A stretch of DNA of 10,917 nt, taken from NCBI GenBank assembly GCA_020444765.1, contig JAGRHW010000098.1, positions 1 to 10,917 on the forward strand, given 5' to 3'. Every line of letters begins with the position of its first letter. The stretch's first letter is position 1. This document shows positions 1 to 7,566 of the stretch, piece by piece. The stretch comes from Gammaproteobacteria bacterium. Lineage in GTDB: Bacteria; Pseudomonadota; Gammaproteobacteria; Granulosicoccales; Granulosicoccaceae. The notes beneath the pieces are model-generated. The model saw only the letters and a list, made by a program, of their open reading frames with translations, was not told the origin of the DNA and did no database searches. Both the position numbers and the translations under genes were made by a program.

Positions 1-755
1 TTACCTCGGCCAATCCGCATGACGGCAGCAGCGCGCACAGCAATATGGCGGTGCGTTTCTCTGGTGAGGCGGTTACCGATCTGTTCAATAGTGAACGCGC
101 GGTCCTGCAATTCAGCGGCGCGTCGCAGCCGGCGATCGATGTGTTGCCAGCGTTTTCGGGGGAAAGTACGGAAAAGCTGCAAATCCTTACCGAAAGCAAA
201 ATAAAAGTCGCGGTTCTGGACAATATCCGCTTGGCCGGCGCCGGTGACCGGCTCGATCTGATGATGTTTTATCTCGCCGATCGCGAGATTATCGAGGCGC
301 TGAAGGATGCGCACCGGCGCGGCGTCGTGCTGCGGGTGCTGCTCGATCCGAACAAGGACGCTTTCGGCCGGGAGAAAAACGGCATCCCCAACCGGCCGGT
401 CGGTCATGAGCTGCATCAGGCAGGAGTCGATGTGCGTTGGTGCGACACACACGGTGAGCAGTGTCACAGCAAAACGCTGCTGATCCATTACGGTGACGGC
501 ACAAGCCGTTTGCTTACCGGCTCGGCTAACTTTACGCGCCGCAATCTGCAGGACTTTAATCTGGAAACCGATGTGCAAATCCTCGCGCCCCGGCAGTCGC
601 CGGTGATTCGCGAAGCGGAAGCCTTATTCGCCTTGCAATGGAACAATACCGGGGCGCGCGTTTTCAGCGCGGCCTATGAAAAATACCGAGACGACGCGCG
701 CTGGAAATACTGGCTTTACCGGTTTATGGAAGCGAGCGGGATGAGTACGTTTTGA
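1..755 (+). CDS. Phospholipase D-like protein, C-terminal part (5' end outside window)
   Basis: The open frame runs in from the left edge (first complete codon at base 3), so the ATG at 45 is internal; 250 residues are visible. The first residues, TSANPHDGSSAHSN, look like the tail of the first PLD catalytic domain, and residues 155-176 form the second: HSK (H155, K157) followed by GSANFTRRN. This two-motif layout is that of the phospholipase D superfamily, which hydrolyses or transfers phosphodiester bonds in lipids or nucleic acids through a phospho-histidine. The acidic residue expected five positions after the lysine is a histidine here, with an Asp two residues later. The LETDV segment after the second motif is typical of a stand-alone PLD-like group of unclear substrate. 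The missing N-terminus prevents a check for a signal peptide. The family call is firm; the substrate is unknown. Confidence 0.88.
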   Translation, partial: TSANPHDGSSAHSNMAVRFSGEAVTDLFNSERAVLQFSGASQPAIDVLPAFSGESTEKLQILTESKIKVAVLDNIRLAGAGDRLDLMMFYLADREIIEALKDAHRRGVVLRVLLDPNKDAFGREKNGIPNRPVGHELHQAGVDVRWCDTHGEQCHSKTLLIHYGDGTSRLLTGSANFTRRNLQDFNLETDVQILAPRQSPVIREAEALFALQWNNTGARVFSAAYEKYRDDARWKYWLYRFMEASGMSTF

Positions 756-785
756 TCGTTTCATCCTGAATAAAATCATTGGTCG

Positions 786-812
786 CTGACACCCGGTAAA
801 AACCGCTAAAAT
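786..812 (+). promoter_or_regulatory. Candidate sigma-70 promoter for the MFS exporter
   Basis: CTGACA (786-791, 5/6 match to TTGACA) and TAAAAT (807-812, 5/6 match to TATAAT) are separated by 15 bases, two fewer than optimal. Transcription would start near 819 and leave a leader of about 50 bases before the GTG at 871. The match is by eye, and other AT-rich hexamers occur nearby (TAAAAT at 771-776). Confidence 0.3.
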
Positions 813-830
813 TGCCTGCTTGCGAATTTG

Positions 831-846
831 TCGGCGACTGCGCCGA
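831..846 (+). repeat. Perfect 6-bp inverted repeat in the exporter leader
   Basis: TCGGCG (831-836) and CGCCGA (841-846) are perfect inverted repeats around the loop ACTG, a GC-rich hairpin ending 24 bases before the GTG start. No T-run follows, so it is not an intrinsic terminator. It could be a leader hairpin, a repressor half-site pair, or chance. Confidence 0.4.
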
Positions 847-870
847 TCAACCCATAAAAAGAACCAGGCA

Positions 871-2088
871 GTGAAAAAAATTACTACAGAGTCATCCCGG
901 CCGAGCAGCGAGTTTATTGTTTTGATGGCAACCATGACATCGCTGGTTGCCCTGTCGATCGACGCGATGTTGCCGGCCCTGCCGCAAATGGGACAGGATC
1001 TTGGCGTGGCGAATGAAAACGACCGGCAACTGGTGGTTTCGGTTTTGTTTCTGGGGCTGGCGATCGGCACTTTTGTCTACGGGCCGGTATCGGATACCAC
1101 CGGCCGCAAGAAGCCGATCTATGTCGGTATCCTGCTGTTTATCGCCGGCACGCTGATCTGCATGTTCGCCAGCGATTTCAATGTCATGTTGTTCGGTCGT
1201 CTGTTGCAGGGCATCGGCGCGGCAGGGCCGAGGATCGTGTCGATCGCGCTGATCCGCGATATCTATGCCGGCCGTGCGATGGCGAAAATCATGTCGCTGG
1301 TCATGGTGGTGTTCATTCTGGTACCGGCGCTGGCGCCGCTGCTTGGCCAGGCGGTGATGCTGCTCGGCGGCTGGCGGGCGATCTTCGTGATGTTTCTGTT
1401 ACTGGCGCTGCTGATTCTGGTCTGGTTCGGGCTCCGGCAAACCGAGACGCTGACCAGGGAAAAACGCAAACCCTTCGCCCTGAAGTCCATCGGGCATGCC
1501 GTGCTGGTAGTGATCAAAAACCCGATTGCACTCGGCTACACGCTGTCGTCCGGCTTTGTGTTCGGGGCGTTTATCGGTTATCTGAGTTCATCACAGCAGA
1601 TTCTCCAGGAATTATATGAACTGGGTGAGCGCTTTCCGGTGTTTTTTGCGGTCATCGCGTTGTTTCTGGGGCTGGCCTCCTACGTCAATTCAACGCTGGT
1701 GATGAAGTTCGGTATGCGCAATCTGTCGCGTCTGGCGCTGGGCGGGATTTGTGTATTTTCCAGCGGCTTTCTGATTTATGCGCTGGTTTCCGGCGGACAG
1801 CCGCCGCTGTGGTCGCTGATGGTCTATCTTGGCGCGACCTTTTTCTGCGTGGGCATGCTGTTCGGCAATTTCAACGCGCTGGCACTCGAACCGCAGGAAC
1901 TCGGGGAAATCGCCGGCGTCGCATCGGCGGTGGTCGGTTCGCTGTCGACACTGATCGCGCTGGTGCTGGGTGGCTTGATTGGCAAATTCTACGATGGCAG
2001 CGTGATTCCGCTGGTCAGCGGTTTCGCGGTGTTGGGGCTGATCACGGCGCTTACCATGATGCTGGCGGAGAAACGCCGTTACCACTGA
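871..2088 (+). CDS. MFS multidrug exporter, Bcr/CflA family
   Basis: Predicted 405-residue inner-membrane proton antiporter with about twelve hydrophobic segments, a normal length for drug-resistance transporters of the Bcr/CflA type (sulfonamide, bicyclomycin, chloramphenicol-like substrates). Family marks are DAMLPALPQM in helix 1 (residues 31-40), motif A GPVSDTTGRKK in the loop after helix 2 (71-81), RLLQGIGAAGPR across helix 4 (110-121) with the conserved Arg110, and the proline-containing VPALAPLLGQ in helix 5 (151-160). I chose the GTG at 871 because it gives the usual short cytoplasmic N-terminus; the frame is open up to a TTG at 820, but that adds 17 residues rich in Arg and Lys. It lies 115 bases after the phospholipase-like gene and converges on tadD. 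The family is solid; the actual substrate cannot be read from sequence. Confidence 0.93.
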   Translation: MKKITTESSRPSSEFIVLMATMTSLVALSIDAMLPALPQMGQDLGVANENDRQLVVSVLFLGLAIGTFVYGPVSDTTGRKKPIYVGILLFIAGTLICMFASDFNVMLFGRLLQGIGAAGPRIVSIALIRDIYAGRAMAKIMSLVMVVFILVPALAPLLGQAVMLLGGWRAIFVMFLLLALLILVWFGLRQTETLTREKRKPFALKSIGHAVLVVIKNPIALGYTLSSGFVFGAFIGYLSSSQQILQELYELGERFPVFFAVIALFLGLASYVNSTLVMKFGMRNLSRLALGGICVFSSGFLIYALVSGGQPPLWSLMVYLGATFFCVGMLFGNFNALALEPQELGEIAGVASAVVGSLSTLIALVLGGLIGKFYDGSVIPLVSGFAVLGLITALTMMLAEKRRYH

Positions 2089-2118
2089 GAGGTTGTTGCA
2101 AACGCCCTCGATGTTTCT

Positions 2119-2982
2119 CTATTTTTGCTGATTTCTGACGCGTTGCAGATTGTCATGGGCAATCTGGTAATAGACCGGACTTTCCCGGATCGCCATCTCG
2201 AAATATTTTTCGGCTGTTTCAAAATTATCCTGCAGCATGCTTAGATAGCCGACGTTGTTGGCTGCTTGATGGGGTTCTGAGATTTGTTCAAAGGCTTCCA
2301 GTGCGGCGTCAAAGTTACCGATCCTGACATAGTATAAACCGAGATTTGACCACGCTTGTTTGTAGCCGGGCTGAAGATTGACGGCAGCGCGGAAATATAA
2401 TTCGGCGTCTTCCCAGTGGCCGGAGAGATAACGGGAGTAACCGAGATTGTTTTGCAGTTGCGCAGAGCGGCTGTTGAGTCTGAGGGCCATTCTGTAAAAA
2501 GTCTGGGCCTGTTCGTGAAGTTTTTGCATATCATAAATGACACCAAGCCCGTTTAGACTTCGCCAACGATTGCGGTCTTCAACGACGACTTCTTTCAGAA
2601 GCTTGTGCGCATCCTCGTACCGGCCTGACTTCAACAGCAGCAAACCGAGCGCCTCTTTGCTGTTTGTATGCTTGTTATCCAATCTTAAGGCTTGCTGAAA
2701 GCTTTCTTCAGCGAGCGCGGTTTTTCCCTGGGAATCGTAAATTGTGCCGATCCGGTAGAGTATCTCCGGGCTTTCAGGTTCGGCGTTCAAGGCCACCAGG
2801 TATTTCACCTGCGCGTCATCGAGTTCGCCCCGGCGCAAGGCTGCGTCACCTTCAGCGAGACTCACCGCGGCGGGGACCGGATCCTGTTGACTGGTATCAG
2901 CCGGGCTTTTGCTTCCGGTGCTGGCGCAGGCTGATAAAGCCAGGCTGAATATAAGCAGCAAAAAAGGCGTGCGGCAATTCAT
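2119..2982 (-). CDS. tadD: TadD-like TPR lipoprotein of the Tad pilus
   Basis: A 287-residue outer-membrane lipoprotein made of tetratricopeptide repeats. The signal peptide ends in a clear lipobox, LSAC, with the lipidated Cys19; Ala at +2 does not signal inner-membrane retention, so the outer membrane is expected. From about residue 41 to 270 the protein is a chain of TPR units, for example around 73-106, 141-172, 174-206, 207-236 and 240-270, with typical NNLGYSRYLSG and WSNLGLYYVRIG helices. TadD proteins of Tad systems act like pilotins and assembly helpers for the secretin and are needed for Flp pilus formation. It is the last gene of the locus, separated from tadC by 87 bases that contain a promoter candidate, so it may be transcribed partly on its own. 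The Shine-Dalgarno sequence is weak. The TadD name rests on TPR content, lipobox and position. Confidence 0.9.
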   Translation of the reverse strand: MNCRTPFLLLIFSLALSACASTGSKSPADTSQQDPVPAAVSLAEGDAALRRGELDDAQVKYLVALNAEPESPEILYRIGTIYDSQGKTALAEESFQQALRLDNKHTNSKEALGLLLLKSGRYEDAHKLLKEVVVEDRNRWRSLNGLGVIYDMQKLHEQAQTFYRMALRLNSRSAQLQNNLGYSRYLSGHWEDAELYFRAAVNLQPGYKQAWSNLGLYYVRIGNFDAALEAFEQISEPHQAANNVGYLSMLQDNFETAEKYFEMAIRESPVYYQIAHDNLQRVRNQQK

Positions 2983-3008
2983 CGGGTGAGTCCGAACTGG
3001 AAACGTTT

Positions 3009-3017
3009 ATTCTAACA
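3009..3017 (-). promoter_or_regulatory. Extended -10 promoter candidate for tadD
   Basis: On the minus strand the sequence reads TGTTAGAAT: a TAGAAT -10 hexamer (5/6 match to TATAAT) preceded by TGn, the extended -10 element that can work without a good -35. No convincing -35 hexamer lies 16-18 bases upstream. Transcription would begin about 20 bases before the tadD ATG. It sits in the 87-base tadC-tadD gap. Confidence 0.42.
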
Positions 3018-3069
3018 TGCCCAGTGTACAAATCTTTCCCGAAAAATATCTATCTGCTACCTGCGGTGT

Positions 3070-4014
3070 TTAGCCTGAGCCAAGAACTTCCATGATATTG
3101 ATGGCGGCCGGGCCAATCACCACCACGAAAAAAGCCGGAAAAATACAAAGAATCAGCGGGAATATCATTTTTGTTCCTATGGCGCCGGCGACGGCTTCGG
3201 CTTTCTGCATGCGCTTGTCGCGAAATTCCTCGGAATAAATGCGCAGGGTTTCGGAAATCCCCGAACCAAATCGAATGCTTTGGCGAAGCATGGAGACCAA
3301 ACCGGAAATTTCCTCGATCCCGGTGCGTATAGCAAGCCCTTTAAGTGCGTCCATGCGGTCAACGCCCGCGCGCATTTCAAGGTTGACGGTATGCAACTCC
3401 TCGGCAAGCTCCGGATAGCTTAGCGAAATTTCGCTGGTTACCCGTTGCAACGCAGCGTTCAGACCCAGCCCTGCCTCCGAACAGGCAACCAGTAAATCCA
3501 GCATATCGGGAAAGCCGTTAAGAATGGCTGTCTGTCGGTTTTTCACGCATCGATCGAGGTACATACCCGGCGCTATAAAGCCGACTGCGCCGGCACTCAT
3601 TGTAATGATGAGCAGGTGCTTTGAACTCAGCTCGGGCACCAGCGACGCGGTAAAAAAGGCCAGCACGGGTAAACCGAATGTCAGAACCAGCTTGGCAATA
3701 TAGTAAGAGGAGACGGCACGTGTATTTCTGAATCCGGCGAAAATGAATTGCTGATGCAGCGGGCTTAAATCGGATTGTTCACCTTGAACGATCCGCTTGT
3801 GAACCTCGACTTTAGGCGTCTTTGCCTCGGACTGTTCGGTGTTGGCGACGGCTTCAATTCGTCGCCTGAGCGGGTCACGGAAATTTTTCAGGACAAGCAG
3901 AAAACCAAACGCGATGCTTGTTGCAACAAGCCCCGTCGCGATGGCGAAAGTAAGCCCCAGATCCTGACTGGCGAAAGCAAGCAGTTTATTCAGATCAACC
4001 CAGGATATAGACAT
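3070..4014 (-). CDS. tadC: TadC inner-membrane platform protein (type II secretion F family)
   Basis: Predicted 314-residue inner-membrane protein. A hydrophobic segment lies at about 20-42, two more at about 106-126 and 134-152, then a cytoplasmic GspF-type domain at about 165-278 with the family pattern FPDMLDLLVACSEAGLGLNAAL (in residues 168-189), and a final membrane segment at about 280-304. TadC pairs with TadB to form the platform that couples TadA ATPase activity to pilin polymerisation. It starts two bases after the tadB stop, so translation is probably coupled; the upstream AGAG is a weak ribosome site. Assignment as TadC rather than TadB follows from the order after tadB and from the SEAGLGL/FGSGISETLR segments typical of TadC. 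Length is normal for the family. Confidence 0.95.
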   Translation of the reverse strand: MSISWVDLNKLLAFASQDLGLTFAIATGLVATSIAFGFLLVLKNFRDPLRRRIEAVANTEQSEAKTPKVEVHKRIVQGEQSDLSPLHQQFIFAGFRNTRAVSSYYIAKLVLTFGLPVLAFFTASLVPELSSKHLLIITMSAGAVGFIAPGMYLDRCVKNRQTAILNGFPDMLDLLVACSEAGLGLNAALQRVTSEISLSYPELAEELHTVNLEMRAGVDRMDALKGLAIRTGIEEISGLVSMLRQSIRFGSGISETLRIYSEEFRDKRMQKAEAVAGAIGTKMIFPLILCIFPAFFVVVIGPAAINIMEVLGSG

Positions 4015-4016
4015 GA

Positions 4017-4997
4017 TCAGACTCTGATATTAATTATTTTTTTTATCCAGAAGATGCCCAGGCACATCAACACGCCAGCCCAGGTAACCATTTGCGACCC
4101 TAAAGGGTGTTGCAGTAATGACGGTATGTAAGTCGGGTCGTTGATTGACATGAGACCGGCCAGACAGAAGGGTAACAGGATCAGCACCCAGGCTGACATT
4201 CGGCCTTCTGCGGACAGGGACCTGACTTTTCTCTCCAGCCTGAAGCGTCCACGAATCACTTCGGCGATTTTATCGAGTATTTCCGCCATGCGACCGCCGC
4301 TTTCCTGCTGGATAAGAACAGCGGTAACCAGGGCATTGAGACTTACGCTGGGTACACGCTCGATCAGACCCAGAAAAGCCGTTTTCATCGGAGTACCGTA
4401 ATTGATATCCGTGAAGACTCTGTTGAACTCGGTCGAAATAGGAGCGGGCATTTCTTCACCGATAAGCTTGAAGGTTTCGAGAAAAGGGTGACCGGCTTGT
4501 AGTGCTCTGCCCATTATGTCCAGCGCATCAGGCAGTTGTTCCTCGAATTTTGCAATTCGTCGATCGCGTTGCATAAAAATCAGGATAATCGGTGCAACAA
4601 AAACCAACAGGGCAACGATTGCCAGTATTTTGATCGGTAAGCCTAACCAGAAAAAAATCAGGCCGGACAGCAGCGAGAGAAGAAAACACCTTAAAACAAG
4701 GCGGTAGGCAAGAATTTTCTTACCGGCCTGATCAATGGATCTTGCCAGTGCTTCCATGCCGGGCAGGTTTTCGAGTTTTTGCTCAAGAGGTGACAGTTCG
4801 TGAAGATACTTTTCCCGCAGCAGGGAATTTATGGCCTTGTCGGACTCTTCACTGACACCCTTCAGGCGTCGGCGTAAATTGCGTGCGGCCTTTGCATCGC
4901 GTCCGGCAGTCGGAACAATAACGGAAGCTGCCAATAAGACAATGGCAATAAATACCATGACCATAAACAGCATACGGTCATTGTAGAGTACGTCCAT
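4017..4997 (-). CDS. tadB: TadB inner-membrane platform protein (type II secretion F family)
   Basis: Predicted 326-residue inner-membrane protein with an N-terminal anchor (about 9-30), a helical pair at about 97-142, a cytoplasmic GspF-like domain at about 153-265 and C-terminal membrane segments at about 268-284 and 303-318. The pattern EEQLPDALDIMGRALQAGH (152-170) and the later QQESGGRMAEILDKIAEVIR (230-249) are characteristic of TadB. It forms the Tad assembly platform with TadC and contacts the TadA ATPase. The start lies two bases after the tadA stop, with AGG eight bases upstream as ribosome site. Near the 3' end the coding strand has a run of eight A (4037-4044), where slippage would end the protein a few residues early. 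Confidence 0.95.
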   Translation of the reverse strand: MDVLYNDRMLFMVMVFIAIVLLAASVIVPTAGRDAKAARNLRRRLKGVSEESDKAINSLLREKYLHELSPLEQKLENLPGMEALARSIDQAGKKILAYRLVLRCFLLSLLSGLIFFWLGLPIKILAIVALLVFVAPIILIFMQRDRRIAKFEEQLPDALDIMGRALQAGHPFLETFKLIGEEMPAPISTEFNRVFTDINYGTPMKTAFLGLIERVPSVSLNALVTAVLIQQESGGRMAEILDKIAEVIRGRFRLERKVRSLSAEGRMSAWVLILLPFCLAGLMSINDPTYIPSLLQHPLGSQMVTWAGVLMCLGIFWIKKIINIRV

Positions 4998-4999
4998 GA

Positions 5000-6325
5000 T
5001 CAGCGCCTGCCTGACTCGGGTGAGAAAATACGCATATCCAATTCATAACCACGCTTGCGCAGGTCTTCGTTGAATTTTGGCACAAGTCCGGTGGCGCAGA
5101 AATGTCCGGTCACCATTCCATTCTCGTCAAGGCCTTTGCGACGGAAACAGAATATTTCGCTCAATGTGATGATATCGCCTTCCATCCCTTGTATTTCCTG
5201 GATGCTGGTGACGCGTCGCGTTCCATCTTCCATTCGCTCAAGCTGGAGAATCACGTCCACAGCGGAAGCTATTTGTGTGCGGACGGCTGACATGGGGAGT
5301 TTCAGGCCGGCCATGGAGACCATGTTTTCAAGTCGACCTATGGCATCCCGGGGTGTATTGGCATGTAGCGTCGCCAGAGACCCGTCGTGTCCCGTGTTCA
5401 TTGCCTGCAGCATGTCCAGGGCTTCAGCGCCACGCACCTCGCCAAGTATGATTCGGTCCGGCCGCATCCTCAGGCAGTTTTTGACCAGATCACGTTGATT
5501 GACTTCACCGCGACCTTCCGTGTTTGGCGGTCTCGTTTCAAGACGTACAACATGGGGTTGCTGGAGTTGTAGTTCAGCGGAATCTTCTATAGTGACAATA
5601 CGCTCCCTGGGAGAGATAAAACCTGACAGGACATTCAGCATCGTGGTTTTACCTGTCCCTGTCCCTCCTGATATCAGTACGTTGAGGCGTGATTTAACAA
5701 CCCCTCTCAGCAGCTCGGCCATTTGTTCCGTGATGCTTCCGGTTTCAATCAGCTGTTCTATACCCAAACGCTCAACGGTAAATCGTCGTATTGACAAGGA
5801 TGGGCCGTCGATGGCCAGGGGCGGAATAATGGCGTTGACGCGAGAGCCGTCTTTCAAGCGCGCATCAACCATGGGAGACGATTCATCTATCCGGCGGCCG
5901 ACACCTGAGACGATCCGGTCAATAATGTTCAGCAGGTGTTTGTCGTCACGGAACTGCACATTGACTTTTTCAAGTTGGCCGCGCCGCTCGACATAGACCG
6001 AGTTGTAGCCATTGACTAAAATGTCCGACACGCCATCGTCGGCAAGTAAAGGTTCGAGCGGACCCAGTCCGAGAATTTCATCCTCGATTTCCTTGGATAT
6101 GCGCTGACGAGCCTGTGCACTGAGCGGTACATTGTCGTTAAGCATGATACGTTGTGTGATTTCCCGGATCTGCGTCCTTGCCGTTCGCTCATCCATAGAT
6201 CCGATCAAGGAGAGATCAACGACCTTCATCAGCTTGTCGTGAATACGCTTTTGCCATTCCCGCTCCTGATCAAGGCGAACAACTATATCCAGGTTGGGGG
6301 TTTGTTCGATGGCTGAACTCTTCAT
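5000..6325 (-). CDS. tadA: TadA/CpaF secretion ATPase of the Tad pilus
   Basis: A 441-residue cytoplasmic hexameric ATPase that powers Flp pilus assembly (and, in some Tad systems, retraction). After an N-terminal helical region (about 20-90) and the [11 protein letters not shown] segment of the CpaF N-domain (84-94), the RecA-like domain shows Walker [10 protein letters not shown] (220-228), the Asp box TIEDSAEL (245-252), Walker B IILGEVRG (292-299) with the catalytic Glu296, and the His box [16 protein letters not shown] (318-333). All catalytic residues are intact. The ATG at 6325 is preceded by ACAGGT at good spacing (8 bases after AGGT). It follows tadZ by 25 bases and precedes tadB by 2 bases. 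Length and motif order match CpaF/TadA proteins; confusion with VirB11-type ATPases is excluded by the Tad gene context. Confidence 0.97.
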   Translation of the reverse strand: MKSSAIEQTPNLDIVVRLDQEREWQKRIHDKLMKVVDLSLIGSMDERTARTQIREITQRIMLNDNVPLSAQARQRISKEIEDEILGLGPLEPLLADDGVSDILVNGYNSVYVERRGQLEKVNVQFRDDKHLLNIIDRIVSGVGRRIDESSPMVDARLKDGSRVNAIIPPLAIDGPSLSIRRFTVERLGIEQLIETGSITEQMAELLRGVVKSRLNVLISGGTGTGKTTMLNVLSGFISPRERIVTIEDSAELQLQQPHVVRLETRPPNTEGRGEVNQRDLVKNCLRMRPDRIILGEVRGAEALDMLQAMNTGHDGSLATLHANTPRDAIGRLENMVSMAGLKLPMSAVRTQIASAVDVILQLERMEDGTRRVTSIQEIQGMEGDIITLSEIFCFRRKGLDENGMVTGHFCATGLVPKFNEDLRKRGYELDMRIFSPESGRR

Positions 6326-6350
6326 GAATTTTTACCTGTGTTTATAATCT

Positions 6351-7535
6351 TTATCTACGGCTTCCGAGAAGCTTTCTGAAAGGTACTAAAAGCCCTGTCG
6401 TTCTTTTCTCTTTACCAAGTATCTTGTAGGTAATATCGCGGATGGTGCGCGTAACAGAGGCATTTTTCCATCCCTCACCCAGCGGGACGCCGGTATTTAT
6501 GGATTCGGAGACACGCTTGTAGTCATTGGGTATGCATTCTATCTTTATACCTTCAAGCGCGGTTCGAATGTCCTGGTAGCGCACCGGATTTTTGGAATCA
6601 AACCGGTTAACCACGACGGTAATCAGGTTGCTGGGGACATTGTTTGTTTTAAGCATGGAGAGCAGATGCTTTGTGCAGTGTAAGTCCATCAGGGTTTGCT
6701 GAATAACCACGAAAATTCTGTCTGCCTGTGCCATCAACGGTGTGCTTACAGAGTCTGTAGGGTTGGGTAAATCGATAACGAGCTGCTCGTATTTCGTTGA
6801 CAGCATTGAAACAAGAGCGCTTAAATTATTAGCGTTAACGCCCCAGCCAAGATCGGTTGGGTCACCACTGGATGCCATTAAGTGCAAGCCGCTTTTATGA
6901 TGCATAATGAATGCTTCCAGGGCTAACTCATCCATATCCTCTAGATAATTAATCGCTTGACGCAGATCCCCGCCGCCTGACAAATCAAAATACAAGGGAA
7001 GCTCACCGGTAAGAAAGTTGAGATCAAGCAGCATTGTCGATGCTTTACGTCCCTCTATTGACAGCAAATGGGCGATGTTGGCCGCAAAAAAACTGGCCCC
7101 GGCCCCGCCTTTGCCATGCATGACGACACTGATACTCGTGCCGTTCATTTCGGACTGTTTGGCATCCTGACAAAGTTGCAAAATAGAATTCAGCAATTCA
7201 GTCTCAGGAACAGGGTGGGCGAAAAAGTCTCGAGCACCGGCTTTCATCGCTGACTTGAGCATCTGTTTGTCGTCGTCGATGCCGACGACGATGGTTGGTG
7301 CCCGGTCGGATTTTCGACGAAGTTTTCCCAACAACTGCAGCTCTTTTTCCCAGTGCTCGCTTAAATCGAGAATTACCACATCCGCATGTTTACTGTCTGC
7401 GATCGTCGCTTCGTCAAGGTCTATGACCAGCTGACGTTTAATTCGTAAATCAGCGTTAGCCAGTAATGCGTCTTCGAGCGTGCTCAGACGACTGCCGGAG
7501 CGGCTGATAATTCTGATTTCAAAATTGTGTGACAT
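6351..7535 (-). CDS. tadZ: TadZ/CpaE, receiver-like plus ParA/MinD-like localisation protein
   Basis: A 394-residue cytoplasmic protein that localises the Tad machine, usually at a pole, and recruits the other components. Residues 5-125 form a response-regulator-like fold: VVILDL (53-58) has an Asp (D57) at the phospho-acceptor position, but the early acidic pair is Ser-Arg and the usual Lys-Pro is His-Pro (107-108), so it is probably a pseudo-receiver. Residues 134-375 are a ParA/MinD-type domain with a deviant Walker A KGGAGAS (142-148), Walker A' LLDLNF (169-174) and LVIDLPN (252-258). The P-loop lysine is Ala147, as in many TadZ/CpaE proteins, so ATP hydrolysis may be absent or weak. The ATG at 7535 has only a poor ribosome site and lies 31 bases after the preceding pseudopilin gene. 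Family assignment is strong. Confidence 0.93.
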   Translation of the reverse strand: MSHNFEIRIISRSGSRLSTLEDALLANADLRIKRQLVIDLDEATIADSKHADVVILDLSEHWEKELQLLGKLRRKSDRAPTIVVGIDDDKQMLKSAMKAGARDFFAHPVPETELLNSILQLCQDAKQSEMNGTSISVVMHGKGGAGASFFAANIAHLLSIEGRKASTMLLDLNFLTGELPLYFDLSGGGDLRQAINYLEDMDELALEAFIMHHKSGLHLMASSGDPTDLGWGVNANNLSALVSMLSTKYEQLVIDLPNPTDSVSTPLMAQADRIFVVIQQTLMDLHCTKHLLSMLKTNNVPSNLITVVVNRFDSKNPVRYQDIRTALEGIKIECIPNDYKRVSESINTGVPLGEGWKNASVTRTIRDITYKILGKEKRTTGLLVPFRKLLGSRR

Positions 7536-7566
7536 AGCTTTAACCGCTTAAATTTTTCAATACCAT

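Noticed and set aside
820..870. N-terminal extension of the exporter from the TTG at 820
   Set aside because: The extra 17 residues are rich in Arg and Lys, unusual for the family, overlap the leader inverted repeat, and would leave essentially no leader after the promoter candidate.
624..1070. 148-residue minus-strand open frame overlapping the exporter start
   Set aside because: It is antisense to two well-supported genes and its translation shows no recognisable domain or plausible ribosome site.
1690..2085. 131-residue minus-strand open frame opposite the exporter 3' part
   Set aside because: Gln/Arg/His-rich translation typical of an antisense frame to a membrane protein; no independent support.
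2086..2125. Possible bidirectional terminator between the converging exporter and tadD genes
   Set aside because: Only short 4-base complementarities (GAGG/CCTC, AGAG/CTCT) with long loops are present; no GC-rich stem is followed by a T-run. I could not support a terminator.
3014..3034. TTGTAC (minus strand) as -35 partner of the tadD -10 element
   Set aside because: The spacing to TAGAAT is only about 11 bases, too short for sigma-70; only the extended -10 element was kept.
5499..5996. 165-residue plus-strand open frame inside tadA
   Set aside because: It is a shadow of the strongly conserved TadA ATPase coding frame; composition is rich in Ser, Arg and Pro with no domain.
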